The notes below the pieces were generated by a model. That model saw only the letters and a list, made by a program, of their open reading frames with translations, made no database searches and had not been told where the DNA came from. A stretch of 64,000 nt of DNA. Origin: Oscillospiraceae bacterium (GTDB lineage Bacteria > Bacillota > Clostridia > Oscillospirales > Oscillospiraceae). A program made the position numbers and the translations under genes. Positions 53,800 through 62,874 of the stretch are shown here, piece after piece. Numbering within the stretch: the first letter of the stretch is position 1; each line of letters starts with the position of its first letter. The stretch lies in NCBI GenBank assembly GCA_020025545.1, contig JAHHRX010000003.1, forward strand, positions 38,017 through 102,016, given 5' to 3'.

Positions 53800-55095
53800 T
53801 TATTTCTTTTCGATGACTTCCAGACCGCCCAGATATTTTCTCAGCACCTCGGGCACGGTGATGGAGCCGTCGGCTCTCTGGTTCTGCTCCACCATTGCGG
53901 GGAAAATCCGGGAGGTTGCCAGACCGGAGCCATTGAGTGTATGCACAAAATCGATCTTTCCGTCGGCACGGCGGAAACGGATGTTGCCGCGGCGAGCCTG
54001 ATAATCCCGGGCATTGGACACGGAGGAAACCTCCTTGTAGCCGTTCATGGAAGGAATCTGAATTTCAATATCGTAAGTCCGTGCCATGGATGCGGAGCAG
54101 TCGCCGGCTGCCAGCTTCACGGTGCGGAAATGGAAGCCCAGATCCTTCACCAGATTCTCGGCCTTGCGCACCAGTTCGTCAAATGCCGCATCGGAATCCT
54201 CGGGGCGGGTGTACTGGAACATTTCTACTTTATTGAACTGGTGTCCGCGAACCATGCCCCGTTCGTCGGCACGGTGAGAACCGGCTTCCCGGCGGAAGCA
54301 GGGGGTGTAAGCAAAGAATTTCCGGGGAAGATCGGCTTCGCTCAGAATTTCGTCCCGGTAAACGGATGCCAGTGCTGCCTCGGCGGTAGGAAGCATATAG
54401 TGAATGCGGTCGTCGGTGGGGTTAGCAATCTTGTAGACTTCGTCGGCAAATTTGGGGAACTGTCCGGCGGTTTCGCCGCACTTGTACTCCAGCATATGGG
54501 GCGGCAGAATGAATTCGTAGCCGTCAGCAATGTGGGTGTCAATGAAATAGTTGAGCAGTGCCCATTCCAGCCGCGCGCCCATGCCGGTGTACATCCAGTT
54601 GCCGGTGCCGGCAAGCTTCACGCCGCGCTCATAGTCAATCAGCCCCAGATCGGCGCAGAGGTCTACATGGTGCTTGGGCTCGAAGTCGAATTTATGCGGT
54701 TCGCCGAAGTAGCGCAGCGGCTCGTTGTTTTCCTTTCCGCCGGGCTTCAGGTCGGGATCGGGCAGATTGGGCAGGCTCAGCATGGCGGTGCGGTACTCAG
54801 CCAGAACCGCATCCAGCTTTGCGGCATCCTCAGCAAGCGCTGCTTTCAGCTCTGCCATTTCCGCAAAAATGGGAGCCACATCCTTCCCTGCCTTCTTAAG
54901 GGCGGGAATTTCCTTGGAAACCTTATTCTGGCGGGCCTTCCGTTCTTCGGTGGAGGCAATCAGCTTTCTGCGCTGCTCGTCCAGCTCCAGAATGCGGTCT
55001 ACGGTTGCATCGCAGTCAATCCAGCCCACTTCCTTCGCCCGGAAGCCGGCCTTGACTGCCTCGGGATCTTCTTTGATACGCTTGATATCTAACAT
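53800..55095 (-). CDS. serS: Serine-tRNA ligase
   Basis: Class II aminoacyl-tRNA synthetase, 431 residues. N-terminal coiled-coil arm (about 30-100) that binds the long variable arm of tRNASer; motif 2 FRREAGSHRADERGMVRGHQF and motif 3 HTLNGSGLATSRIFPAMVEQN. AAGGAGAG precedes the ATG at 55095. No T-box leader fits in the 42-base gap, so it is expressed from the par operon or a local promoter. Confidence 0.98.
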   Translation of the reverse strand: MLDIKRIKEDPEAVKAGFRAKEVGWIDCDATVDRILELDEQRRKLIASTEERKARQNKVSKEIPALKKAGKDVAPIFAEMAELKAALAEDAAKLDAVLAEYRTAMLSLPNLPDPDLKPGGKENNEPLRYFGEPHKFDFEPKHHVDLCADLGLIDYERGVKLAGTGNWMYTGMGARLEWALLNYFIDTHIADGYEFILPPHMLEYKCGETAGQFPKFADEVYKIANPTDDRIHYMLPTAEAALASVYRDEILSEADLPRKFFAYTPCFRREAGSHRADERGMVRGHQFNKVEMFQYTRPEDSDAAFDELVRKAENLVKDLGFHFRTVKLAAGDCSASMARTYDIEIQIPSMNGYKEVSSVSNARDYQARRGNIRFRRADGKIDFVHTLNGSGLATSRIFPAMVEQNQRADGSITVPEVLRKYLGGLEVIEKK

Positions 55096-55137
55096 AGTAA
55101 CTCTCCTTATAATTCGGGAAATTTATAGTATATTTTC

Positions 55138-55998
55138 TTATTTTTCCAGCTTCATCAATGCATCCAGCAGAACCTGAAGGTCGTCCTGCCCGTAAAATTC
55201 CAGCTCAAAACGCCCTTTGCGCTTACCGCTGACAATTTTAACGCCGCGGCCCAGGTGCTTACTCAGACTCTTTTCACATTCAGCCACATAGTCAACGGCC
55301 AGCGTCACCGGCTCCTGAGGCTTTGGCTCAGCGCTCATGTTTTTGCACAGCAGCTCTGCCTGCCGGACGGACAGACCCAGCGCCGCAATTTTTTGGGCAG
55401 CTTCAATTTGCTTGCGCTCGGTCTTGAGGCTGAGGATTGCCCGGGCGTGACCGGGGGTCAGTGCGCCGGAGCGAAGTTTTTCCAAAACCACCGGGGGAAG
55501 ATTTAAAAGACGCAGGGCATTTGCCACGGCGGGACGGGATTTTCCTACCCGATGGGCGGTTTCCTCCTGGGTCATATGGTAGTCATTCATCAGTGACTGA
55601 TAGCCCAGCGCTTCTTCCACCGGGTTCAGATCCTGCCGCTGAAGATTCTCGATCAGCGCCAGCTCCATAGCTTTTTTGTCGTCTGCCTCAATAATGACAA
55701 CAGGCACTTCGTTCAGACCTGCCAGCCGTGCGGCACGCCATCTGCGCTCGCCGGCAATGATCTGATAGTATCCGGAATCCAGCTCCCGCACGGTGAGGGG
55801 CTGAATCACGCCGTGAACGGCAAGAGAGTCTGCCAGCTCCTGCAGCTCCACATCGTCAAAATCCTGACGGGGCTGGTCGGCGTTTGGTTCAATTTTATGA
55901 ATGGGGAGTGTTCGGTACGGGGTCTTTTCCATAGGTTCTTCGGAAAAATCCCCGAGCAGAGCACCGAGACCCTTGCCAAGTCCCTTTTGAACTGCCAA
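55138..55998 (-). CDS. parB: Chromosome partitioning protein ParB (Spo0J)
   Basis: Binds parS, spreads by CTP-dependent clamping and recruits SMC. The ParB N-domain has IIAGERRWRAARLAG (the CTP/arginine motif), ALIENLQRQDLNPVEEA, then the HTH VGKSRPAVANALRLL. TTG at 55998 is preferred because GAAAGG is nine bases before it and the start LAVQKGLGKGLGALLGDF is typical; an ATG at 56007 has the same site directly adjacent, which is poor spacing. Follows parA by a few bases. Confidence 0.96.
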   Translation of the reverse strand: MAVQKGLGKGLGALLGDFSEEPMEKTPYRTLPIHKIEPNADQPRQDFDDVELQELADSLAVHGVIQPLTVRELDSGYYQIIAGERRWRAARLAGLNEVPVVIIEADDKKAMELALIENLQRQDLNPVEEALGYQSLMNDYHMTQEETAHRVGKSRPAVANALRLLNLPPVVLEKLRSGALTPGHARAILSLKTERKQIEAAQKIAALGLSVRQAELLCKNMSAEPKPQEPVTLAVDYVAECEKSLSKHLGRGVKIVSGKRKGRFELEFYGQDDLQVLLDALMKLEK

Positions 55999-56013
55999 TG
56001 GAATCATCCTTTC

Positions 56014-56769
56014 TCAGAGTTTGTCTTTTATTTCCTGTGCCATGGCTTTATATGCTATGGCTCCCCTGCTGCTGCGGTCGTAGGCAATCACAGGGATGCC
56101 GTGGCTGGGGGCTTCCGCAAGACGGACATTTCTCGGAATCATGGTTGCAAAAACCTTTCCGGGAAAATGGCGCCGGACTTCCTGAGCGACCTGATTGGAG
56201 AAATTGGTGCGGCCGTCAAACATGGTAAGCGCCACGCCGAAAATCTCAATGCCGGGATTTACCCGCCGCTTGACCATCCGCATGGTGGTCATCAGGTCAG
56301 AAAGACCTTCCAGTGCGAAATACTCACACTGCACCGGCACCAGGATTCCGTCGGCGGCGGCCAGAGCGTTGAGGGTCAGCAGCTCCAGGGACGGCGGACA
56401 GTCTACAAAAATCACATCGTAGCTGTCTTTCACGGTTTTCAGCACTTTTTCCAGACAATGGTTGGGAGAATCCATGGAAAGCAGCTCAACACCGGCACCT
56501 GCCAGATCCGCAGAGGAAGGCAGCACATCACCGAAATCCGTTTTCACAATGGCTTCTGTAATGGGTGTGCCGTTGATAATGACATCGTAGGCGGACTTTT
56601 TCACTTTTCGTTTTTCCACTCCCAGACCGGAGGTGGCGTTGGCCTGCGGATCGAAATCACACAGCAGCACCTTGAGTCCCAGGTCTTGGAGGCAGGCTGT
56701 CAAATTCACGGCGGTTGTTGTTTTGCCGACACCGCCCTTCTGGTTGACAATTGCAATAATTTTGCCCAT
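56014..56769 (-). CDS. parA: Chromosome partitioning ATPase ParA (Soj)
   Basis: Deviant Walker ATPase of 251 residues that moves ParB-parS complexes and affects DnaA. Walker A IAIVNQKGGVGKTTTAVNL, Walker A' LLCDFDPQANATSGLG, Walker B YDVIFVDCPPSLELL. AAAGGAGGTG precedes the ATG. Two parS sites lie in its leader. Confidence 0.98.
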   Translation of the reverse strand: MGKIIAIVNQKGGVGKTTTAVNLTACLQDLGLKVLLCDFDPQANATSGLGVEKRKVKKSAYDVIINGTPITEAIVKTDFGDVLPSSADLAGAGVELLSMDSPNHCLEKVLKTVKDSYDVIFVDCPPSLELLTLNALAAADGILVPVQCEYFALEGLSDLMTTMRMVKRRVNPGIEIFGVALTMFDGRTNFSNQVAQEVRRHFPGKVFATMIPRNVRLAEAPSHGIPVIAYDRSSRGAIAYKAMAQEIKDKL

Positions 56770-56799
56770 AAGGCACCTCCTTTATAAGGGCAGGCAAAA

Positions 56800-56815
56800 T
56801 GTTTCACATGAAACA
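56800..56815. promoter_or_regulatory. parS: parS site 1 (one mismatch)
   Basis: TGTTTCACATGAAACA, one base from the TGTTNCACGTGAAACA consensus, 31 bases before the parA ATG. Confidence 0.9.
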
Positions 56816-56836
56816 TTTTGATACGCCCCGGTAAAA

Positions 56837-56852
56837 TGTTTCACGTGAAACA
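56837..56852. promoter_or_regulatory. parS: parS site 2 (perfect)
   Basis: TGTTTCACGTGAAACA, exact consensus, just after the stop of the zinc-ribbon membrane gene and 37 bases from site 1. Confidence 0.96.
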
Positions 56853-57206
56853 TTACAACAGTCCCAGATATTTCCAAACCGTTTGGGAAAACCCCAATGC
56901 CGTTGCGGCATCCCGCTGGTTCAGCAGGTGAATTGCGAGAAATGCGGCGGCGGCAAAAGCCAGCGTCACAAAAATCAGGGCAAGACTCAGCCAAAACACA
57001 TTGGAACGGAGCTTTCGGAGTTGTTCTTCCGGGGGCAGCTTGTGCTTTCTGCGGGTACGCTTGGGCTTTGCCGGCGGATGAATGTCCCGGTGGGGCAACT
57101 GGATGGGCGTACCGGGTTTCACGGGATATTTTTTCATTTCCTGGATGCACTTATCGCAAAAAACCTGATTATCGCTGATGACTGCACCGCATTTCATACA
57201 ATTCAT
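56853..57206 (-). CDS. Zinc-ribbon single-pass membrane protein
   Basis: A 117-residue protein: N-terminal ribbon MNCMKCGAVISDNQVFCDKC, a basic and Pro-rich linker (38-70), one helix (about 76-98, VFWLSLALIFVTLAFAAAAFLA). Common in Clostridia near parAB; function unknown, perhaps a nucleic-acid or protein adaptor at the membrane. ATG 57206 follows GGAGGTG. First gene of the minus-strand parAB-serS-mscL group. Confidence 0.8.
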   Translation of the reverse strand: MNCMKCGAVISDNQVFCDKCIQEMKKYPVKPGTPIQLPHRDIHPPAKPKRTRRKHKLPPEEQLRKLRSNVFWLSLALIFVTLAFAAAAFLAIHLLNQRDAATALGFSQTVWKYLGLL

Positions 57207-57236
57207 TCCGTCACCTCCGCAGAACATATATTCTAT

Positions 57237-57265
57237 ATTGTACTACAGTTTTATGGAATCGTAAA
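57237..57265 (-). promoter_or_regulatory. Promoter of the zinc-ribbon-parAB operon
   Basis: On the minus strand TTTACG (57265-57260), 17 bp, TACAAT (57242-57237). Confidence 0.7.
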
Positions 57266-57334
57266 GGGGCAAATCCGATAAAACGGAAATACTGTCCTAT
57301 TTTGACCTGTTTTGAAATAATTATAGAATTCCTA

Positions 57335-57363
57335 TTGACAATCACATAACCATATGATACTAT
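57335..57363 (+). promoter_or_regulatory. Promoter of the DUF1836-hflKC operon
   Basis: TTGACA (57335-57340), 17 bp, TACTAT (57358-57363) with extended TGA. Confidence 0.8.
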
Positions 57364-57394
57364 TAAGTCACCATAAAGGAAGGAGGGAAAGGTT

Positions 57395-57955
57395 ATGGAA
57401 TGGATACTTCCCGGCACCACAATCAAAGTGGATAAGGAAAATATAGAATCCATTGAAGAAAATTTCCGCACCATGTTTCTCCCCGGCGGAATGGTGCTGA
57501 GCCAAGTGGTAGGCATTACGGGATTGGAAACCTACACCATCCAAAACTGGGTGAAGCGGGGATTTTTAGCAAGACCCAAGCAAAAGCGCTACTCTATGCG
57601 GCAGCTTTGCCGGATTCTGAATATCAATATGCTGAAATCTGCCCTGCCCATGGAGGATATCTGCGGGCTGCTGAGCTACATCAACGGTGATCTTTCGGAC
57701 GAGAGCGATGATTTGATCGACGATACCGTCCTCTATTTCCTGTTTGTGCGGCTGGCGGCAAAATGCCCCGATATTGCAGGCGCAGATCAGCGAAACGCCT
57801 ATATCCACAGCGTTATGCAATCGTATGAGGAGCCGGCCCCCGGTGCCGGAGAGCGGGTGGAAAAGGTGCTGCGGGTGATGCTTACCGCATGGGTTGCATC
57901 GGAATTCTGCCGGCGTGCCGTGGAGATGCTTTCGGAGCTTAAAAAAGAAAATTGA
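57395..57955 (+). CDS. DUF1836 domain protein (MerR-like helix-turn-helix)
   Basis: A 186-residue predicted DNA-binding protein. The N-terminal part has the MerR-like motif LSQVVGITGLETYTIQNWVKRGFLARPKQKRYSMRQLCRILNI split over residues 36-78; the helical remainder has no sensor residues I recognise. Family DUF1836 is widespread in Firmicutes as a presumed regulator. It begins an operon with two SPFH genes, 22 bases upstream of hflK, and could regulate it. Confidence 0.85.
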   Translation: MEWILPGTTIKVDKENIESIEENFRTMFLPGGMVLSQVVGITGLETYTIQNWVKRGFLARPKQKRYSMRQLCRILNINMLKSALPMEDICGLLSYINGDLSDESDDLIDDTVLYFLFVRLAAKCPDIAGADQRNAYIHSVMQSYEEPAPGAGERVEKVLRVMLTAWVASEFCRRAVEMLSELKKEN

Positions 57956-57977
57956 TTTTAGTAAAGGAGAAACTAAT

Positions 57978-58961
57978 ATGGAAACAGACGGAACTTACCA
58001 TTTTTCCGGGGAAAACCAGCCGCCAAAGCGAAGCTTTAAAGGAATCGGCAAGACTGTGCTGACGGCTTTGGTGCTTGCAGTGGTGCTGATCGGCGTCCTT
58101 ACCAGCTTCTACACTGTGGACGACAAGCAGCAGGCGGTGGTCACCACCTTCGGCAAGGTTACGGACATCAAGGATGCCGGCCTTCACTTTAAACTCCCCT
58201 TTGGCATCCAGCGGGTGCAGAAGGTGGATGTAAATGTCTATCAGAAAATTGAGATCGGCTACGATTCCAAGCAGAACGCCGGCAATCGGCAGGACAGCGA
58301 AAGCAGCATGATCACCGGCGACTATAATATTGTAGATGTAAACTTCTTTGTGGAATATAAAATTTCCAACCCGGTGCAGTTTCTGTATTCTGCCCATGAT
58401 CCCGAAATAATCCTGAAAAATCTGATCCAGAGCCAGATCCGCAATGTGGTCGGCTCCACTTCTGTGGACGCAGTTCTGACCGACGGCAAGGAAAATGTGC
58501 AGATGCAGGTCAAGGAGCTGGTGACGGAGATTCTGGCAGAGTATGACATCGGCCTTACGCTGATGGATGTCCGGATTCAGGATTCCGAGCCCCCCACGCA
58601 GGAAGTTATTGAGGCATTTAAGGCAGTCGAAACCGCAAAGCAGACCGCACAGGCGGTTGTGAACGAGGCAAAGGCCTATCAGAATGCCCGCATCCCCAAT
58701 GCACAGGCCGATGTGGATAAGCTGCTGCAGGATGCCGAGTATCAGAAGCAGAAGCGCATCAACGAGGCAATTGAGGCGGTGGCGATGTTTGAGGCTATGT
58801 ATGCCCAGTATGCACAGAATCCCGATATCACCCGCAGCCGTATGTATTACGAGGCAATCAGCAAGGTGCTTCCCGATGTTAAAGTATATATTAACACCGG
58901 AGACGGCAATAATGTGAATATGCTGCTGCCTCTGGAATCTCTGGCAGGAGGTAAAAACTGA
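57978..58961 (+). CDS. hflK: HflK-like SPFH membrane protein
   Basis: With HflC forms the large cage around FtsH in model bacteria. The 327 residues have one helix (about 24-44) then the band 7 domain (DDKQQAVVTTFGKVTDIKDAGLHFKLPFGIQRV, split here), DYNIVDVNFFVEYKI and the conserved IGLTLMDVRIQDSEPPTQEVIEAF of HflK, plus a C-terminal helical region. ATG 57978 has AAAGGAGA upstream. The stop overlaps the hflC ATG by one base. ftsH is not in the window. Confidence 0.9.
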   Translation: METDGTYHFSGENQPPKRSFKGIGKTVLTALVLAVVLIGVLTSFYTVDDKQQAVVTTFGKVTDIKDAGLHFKLPFGIQRVQKVDVNVYQKIEIGYDSKQNAGNRQDSESSMITGDYNIVDVNFFVEYKISNPVQFLYSAHDPEIILKNLIQSQIRNVVGSTSVDAVLTDGKENVQMQVKELVTEILAEYDIGLTLMDVRIQDSEPPTQEVIEAFKAVETAKQTAQAVVNEAKAYQNARIPNAQADVDKLLQDAEYQKQKRINEAIEAVAMFEAMYAQYAQNPDITRSRMYYEAISKVLPDVKVYINTGDGNNVNMLLPLESLAGGKN

Positions 58962-59848
58962 TGAAAAATAAAAAATGGGCGATAATCGGCGTAGTTGCCG
59001 TTCTTGCGATCCTGCTGCTGAGCAGCTCCATTTATACCGTAGCGGAAAATGAGTATGCCTGCACCTTCCGTTTCTCGGAAATTGTCGGAACCACCGAAAA
59101 AGCCGGACTGCATTTTAAAATTCCCTTTATCGATAAGGTGAAATATTTCACCAAGGCATCCATGCTCTACGACATCCCCCCTTCTGAAGTTCTGACTTCC
59201 GACAAGCAGAATATGACCGTAGACTGCTACATTATGTGGAACATTTCCGATCCGCAGAAGTTCTATCAGACGGTCGGCACCAAGGAAGAGGCCGAATCCC
59301 GTCTGAATGCCATGACCTATACTGCGCTGAAGAATACCATGGGTACTCTGGCACAGGCGGACATTATCAATATGAATGACGGTGCCGAGCGTAACGAGAT
59401 TTACGAGGGAATCGCCACCAATGTGGATGAAAAAACCCGTGAGTACGGAATCCATGTGGAAGATGTGAAGATCAAGCGCTTTGATCTGCCGGATTCCAAC
59501 CTGAACGCCGTTTACGGCCGCATGATCTCCGAGCGAAACCAGATGGCGGAGAAATATGCCGCTGACGGCAACTACGATGCAACGATTATCCGCAACGCTG
59601 TGGATAAGCAGGTGAACATCATGCTTTCCAATGCAGAAGCCGAAGCCGCAAAGCTGAAGGCTGAGGGCGAAGCAGAGTACATGAAGCGTCTGGCGGCTGC
59701 TTATGATACCGCCGATAAAAGGGAATTCTATGAGTTTACGCTTGCGCTGGATGCACTGAAGCAGAGTCTTACCGGCGAGGAAAAGACAATCGTTCTGGAC
59801 GGAAATTCTGACCTTGCACAGATCCTTATGGGCGTGAAAAAACCGTAA
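58961..59848 (+). CDS. hflC: HflC-like SPFH membrane protein
   Basis: Partner of HflK, 295 residues, one N-terminal helix (about 6-24) and the band 7 domain (ENEYACTFRFSEIVGTTEKAGLHFKIPFIDKV in parts), YDIPPSEVLTSDKQNMTVDCYIMW, and the coiled tail AEAEAAKLKAEGEAEYMKRLAAAY. The ending FYEFTLALDALKQSLTGEEKTIVL fits HflC. Ribosome site AGGAGG inside hflK. Confidence 0.92.
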   Translation: MKNKKWAIIGVVAVLAILLLSSSIYTVAENEYACTFRFSEIVGTTEKAGLHFKIPFIDKVKYFTKASMLYDIPPSEVLTSDKQNMTVDCYIMWNISDPQKFYQTVGTKEEAESRLNAMTYTALKNTMGTLAQADIINMNDGAERNEIYEGIATNVDEKTREYGIHVEDVKIKRFDLPDSNLNAVYGRMISERNQMAEKYAADGNYDATIIRNAVDKQVNIMLSNAEAEAAKLKAEGEAEYMKRLAAAYDTADKREFYEFTLALDALKQSLTGEEKTIVLDGNSDLAQILMGVKKP

Positions 59849-59888
59849 ACCATGAAAAACCCGATGATCTTAAAATAAGGAGAACAAT

Positions 59889-60233
59889 ATGGCGTTACTG
59901 AACAGAGCTTTCCATGGAGACTTTGACGAAATACTGTCCTTTATTCACAGTGAAATCTGCGGAGGCAGCATATCTGCCACACTGGAGGAAAGCTGTGAAT
60001 GGGTCACCGATACCGGGCGCTGCGCCGTGCGGATTTATGAGCGCTACAGCTATATCGGCGGAAATCGGCTGAGCATGAATGTCACCCTTTTTCAGTCCGG
60101 CGATGAAGTGAAGCTCTGCGCAGCAACCGCCGGCGGCAGTCAGGCTGTGTTTTTTAAGATCAATACATGGGGCGAAGAAGCCTTTCTGGATACATTGCGG
60201 GGGGCGCTGAATCGGCGCTATCCCAGCGAATAA
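59889..60233 (+). CDS. DUF6054 family protein
   Basis: A 114-residue soluble protein of unknown function. HGDFDEILSFIHSEI, RCAVRIYERYSYIGGNRLSMNVTLFQSGD and GGSQAVFFKINTWGEEAFLDTL match the DUF6054 pattern as I recall it. 40 bases after hflC with AAGGAGA; last gene before a terminator, so it may be cotranscribed with hflKC. Confidence 0.78.
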   Translation: MALLNRAFHGDFDEILSFIHSEICGGSISATLEESCEWVTDTGRCAVRIYERYSYIGGNRLSMNVTLFQSGDEVKLCAATAGGSQAVFFKINTWGEEAFLDTLRGALNRRYPSE

Positions 60234-60245
60234 CGACATAGCAGC

Positions 60246-60277
60246 AAACGGGCGCACCGAAAGGTGCGCCCGTTTTG
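60246..60277 (+). terminator. Terminator of the hflKC-DUF6054 operon
   Basis: ACGGGCGCACC, loop GAAA, GGTGCGCCCGT, then TTTG. Confidence 0.9.
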
Positions 60278-60358
60278 TGATACTCCGGCAGAGCCGGAAA
60301 CGAAAAACTGTGGATTTTCTGCGGTGTGTCACCGAGGGGATGGCTCTCCTAAACAGTT

Positions 60359-60392
60359 AAAGCGGAGTGTTTCACGTGAAACACTCCGCTTT
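60359..60392 (-). terminator. parS: 34-bp palindrome holding a perfect parS site; probable typA terminator
   Basis: The core 60368-60383 is TGTTTCACGTGAAACA, exact parS. It is flanked by AAAGCGGAG and CTCCGCTTT so the whole is a perfect 34-bp palindrome. It lies 22 bases after the typA stop and T-rich sequence follows on both strands, so it can act as a transcription terminator as well as a ParB site. Confidence 0.85.
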
Positions 60393-60414
60393 CTTTATGC
60401 TGTTTTTCTGGGAA

Positions 60415-62244
60415 TTAACCCTGATTGCGCTTTTTCATCACGGCACGCATACGGGCGGCATGATCCAGCTCACGCTTGCGAATACGCAGGCTCTTGGGAG
60501 TACATTCCAGCAGCTCGTCGTCTGCAAGGAACTCCAGACACTGCTCCAGAGAGAAAACTCTCGGAGTGGTGAGGCGAACGGCATCGTCGGAGCCGGCGGC
60601 ACGCATATTGGTCAGCTGCTTCTTCTTGCAGACATTGACCGTCATATCCTCATTCCGGCTGCAAATACCCACAACCATGCCTGCGTACACGGGAACACCG
60701 GCACCGATGAACAGCGCACCACGCTCCTGTGCGGCAGCCAGACCGTAGCCGCAGGATTCGCCGGACTCAAATGCAATGAGGGAACCGCTGAGACGGCGCT
60801 CAATTTCACCCTTCATGGGTGCGTAGCTGTCCAGCACGCTGGACATGATGCCCTCTCCACGGGTATCGGTCAAAAATTCGTTCCGATAGCCGAAAAGTCC
60901 ACGGGAAGGAACCAAAAACTCCAGCCGGTAACGGTTGCCCATGGGGGTCATGCTCAGCAGATCGCCCTTCCGGCGGCCCATCTTCTCAATGACACTGCCC
61001 ATGCATTCCTCGGGAACATCGGCAACCATCCGCTCGATAGGCTCGCAGATCACGCCGTCGATTTCCTTGGTCAGAACTCTGGGGGTGGATACGGAGAACT
61101 CAAAGCCTTCCCGGCGCATGGTCTCCATCAGAATGGACAGGTGCATTTCGCCGCGGCCTGCCACATTGAAAGAATCGGTGCCCTGCTCGGTCACATGGAG
61201 GGAAACATCCTTCAGAAGCTCCTTTTCCAGACGATCCCGCAGGTTCCGGGAGGTGACAAACTTACCCTCCTTGCCGGCAAAGGGAGAATCGTTGACGGAG
61301 AAGGTCATTTCAATGGTAGGATCGGAGATCTTCACAAAAGGCAGGGGGTTCACCGCATCGGGAGCGCAGAGGGTTCTGCCGATGGTGATATCAGACATAC
61401 CGCTGAGGGCGACGATTTCGCCGGCGGAAGCCTGCTGAATGGGAGCCTTGCCCAGACCGTCGAACTCGTAAAGCGCGACGACCTTGCCCTTCTGCTTAAT
61501 TTCGGGATCGTGGTAGTCGCAGATGGTGACTTCCTGATTTACTTTGATGGTACCCTGCTCCACACGGCCCACGGCAATACGGCCCACATATTCATTGTAA
61601 TCAATGGAGGAAACCAGCATTTGCAGAGGGGCATTGGCATCCCCCTTGGGAGAATCAATATAATTCACGATGGTGTCAAACAGCGGGGTCAGATCCTTGC
61701 CCATTTCGTCGGGAGAGTAGGACGCGGTGCCCTGACGGCCGGAGCAGAATACCGTGGGAGAGTTGAACTGCTCGTCGGTAGCGTCCAGATCCAGCAAAAG
61801 CTCCAGAACTTCGTCCATAACTTCGTGGACACGGGCATCGGGCTTGTCCACCTTGTTGACAGCCACAATGACCTTATGACCCAGCTCAAGTGCCTTCTGC
61901 AATACGAAACGGGTCTGAGGCATGGGGCCCTCGGCGGCGTCAACCAGCAGAATAACGCCGTTGACCATCTTGAGGATACGCTCCACCTCGCCGCCAAAGT
62001 CGGCGTGGCCCGGGGTGTCAACAATGTTGATCTTGGTTCCTTTATAATGTACAGCCGTATTTTTGGCCAGAATAGTAATGCCACGCTCGCGCTCCAAATC
62101 ACCGGAGTCCATAACACGATCCACGGTGGCCTGATTTTCACGGTAGATGCCGCCCTGCTTCAGCATTTCGTCAACCAGAGTGGTCTTGCCGTGGTCAACG
62201 TGGGCAATGATGGCAATGTTGCGGATATTTTCCTGAGATGCCAT
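60415..62244 (-). CDS. typA: Ribosome-associated GTPase TypA/BipA
   Basis: Translational GTPase of 609 residues that acts on ribosome assembly and stress adaptation. G1 [15 protein letters not shown]2 region [15 protein letters not shown]3 [13 protein letters not shown]4 VNKVDKP, and the EF-G-like C-terminal domains with PTPRGRG-like [19 protein letters not shown] and the TypA end [15 protein letters not shown] precedes the ATG. Transcribed alone. Confidence 0.97.
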   Translation of the reverse strand: MASQENIRNIAIIAHVDHGKTTLVDEMLKQGGIYRENQATVDRVMDSGDLERERGITILAKNTAVHYKGTKINIVDTPGHADFGGEVERILKMVNGVILLVDAAEGPMPQTRFVLQKALELGHKVIVAVNKVDKPDARVHEVMDEVLELLLDLDATDEQFNSPTVFCSGRQGTASYSPDEMGKDLTPLFDTIVNYIDSPKGDANAPLQMLVSSIDYNEYVGRIAVGRVEQGTIKVNQEVTICDYHDPEIKQKGKVVALYEFDGLGKAPIQQASAGEIVALSGMSDITIGRTLCAPDAVNPLPFVKISDPTIEMTFSVNDSPFAGKEGKFVTSRNLRDRLEKELLKDVSLHVTEQGTDSFNVAGRGEMHLSILMETMRREGFEFSVSTPRVLTKEIDGVICEPIERMVADVPEECMGSVIEKMGRRKGDLLSMTPMGNRYRLEFLVPSRGLFGYRNEFLTDTRGEGIMSSVLDSYAPMKGEIERRLSGSLIAFESGESCGYGLAAAQERGALFIGAGVPVYAGMVVGICSRNEDMTVNVCKKKQLTNMRAAGSDDAVRLTTPRVFSLEQCLEFLADDELLECTPKSLRIRKRELDHAARMRAVMKKRNQG

Positions 62245-62295
62245 AGAAAAGCTCCTTTTTTATAGATAGTATTTTTTACATTCTCTCAACCATAA

Positions 62296-62324
62296 AATAT
62301 AACACATATACAAATAAAAAGCAA
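62296..62324 (-). promoter_or_regulatory. typA promoter
   Basis: On the minus strand TTGCTT (62324-62319), 17 bp, TATATT (62301-62296) with extended TGT. Confidence 0.6.
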
Positions 62325-62370
62325 CATTTTTGGATATAATTTACGAAAGAAATATATTGCAAAAAAACTG

Positions 62371-62399
62371 TTGACAGATAAAACATCCCGTGCTATAAT
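62371..62399 (+). promoter_or_regulatory. perR promoter
   Basis: TTGACA (62371-62376), 17 bp, TATAAT (62394-62399), exact consensus. Confidence 0.9.
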
Positions 62400-62410
62400 G
62401 CAAACATAAA

Positions 62411-62425
62411 TGATAATCATTCTCA
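62411..62425 (+). promoter_or_regulatory. Fur/Per box in the perR leader
   Basis: TGATAATCATTCTCA is a 7-1-7 inverted repeat one base away from TGATAATNATTATCA. It sits just after the predicted +1, so binding would block transcription of perR and downstream genes. Confidence 0.8.
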
Positions 62426-62451
62426 TTTAGAAAACACGACAGGAGGCACCT

Positions 62452-62874
62452 ATGGCAGGAACGGCAAAACACTTTCGCAAACGTGCCGCTATTCTTGACT
62501 GCATCCGACGAACCACTGTGCATCCTTCTGCCGAATGGATCTACGCTCAGCTGAAACCGGAGTTTCCGGATCTCTCTCTGGGTACGGTTTACCGAAATCT
62601 TACACTGTTTCGGGAGCAGGGGCTTATTATGAGCATCGGCACCGTCAACGGTGTGGAGCGCTTTGACGGATTCACCCAGCCTCATGTCCACTTTATCTGT
62701 ACCCGGTGCGGTCAGGTAATGGATCTTAAGGAGGTACAGATCCCCCGAGAGGTCAGCGACGAGGTGATGAGCAGTACCGGCGGCAGCGTCGGTGGCGTTC
62801 AGTTGACATTTACCGGCATCTGCCGGGAGTGTATGGAAGAAAATCAGCAGAATGAACAGGAGGAAGTATCATGA
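62452..62874 (+). CDS. perR: Fur-family repressor, PerR-like
   Basis: Metal-dependent peroxide or iron sensor of 140 residues. N-terminal winged helix with [17 protein letters not shown]; regulatory-site residues expected for PerR are His24 (VHPSAEWIY), Asp72 (ERFDGF), His78 and His80 (QPHVHF), Asp91 (VMDL); structural zinc cysteines are Cys83/Cys86 and Cys124/Cys127. Presence of the aspartates favours PerR over Fur, and its operon encodes rubredoxin and rubrerythrin, classic PerR targets. It probably represses itself through the box upstream. Confidence 0.9.
   Translation: MAGTAKHFRKRAAILDCIRRTTVHPSAEWIYAQLKPEFPDLSLGTVYRNLTLFREQGLIMSIGTVNGVERFDGFTQPHVHFICTRCGQVMDLKEVQIPREVSDEVMSSTGGSVGGVQLTFTGICRECMEENQQNEQEEVS

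Noticed and set aside
55096..55137. T-box leader before serS
   Set aside because: Only 42 bases separate parB from serS, too short for specifier stem and T-box sequence.
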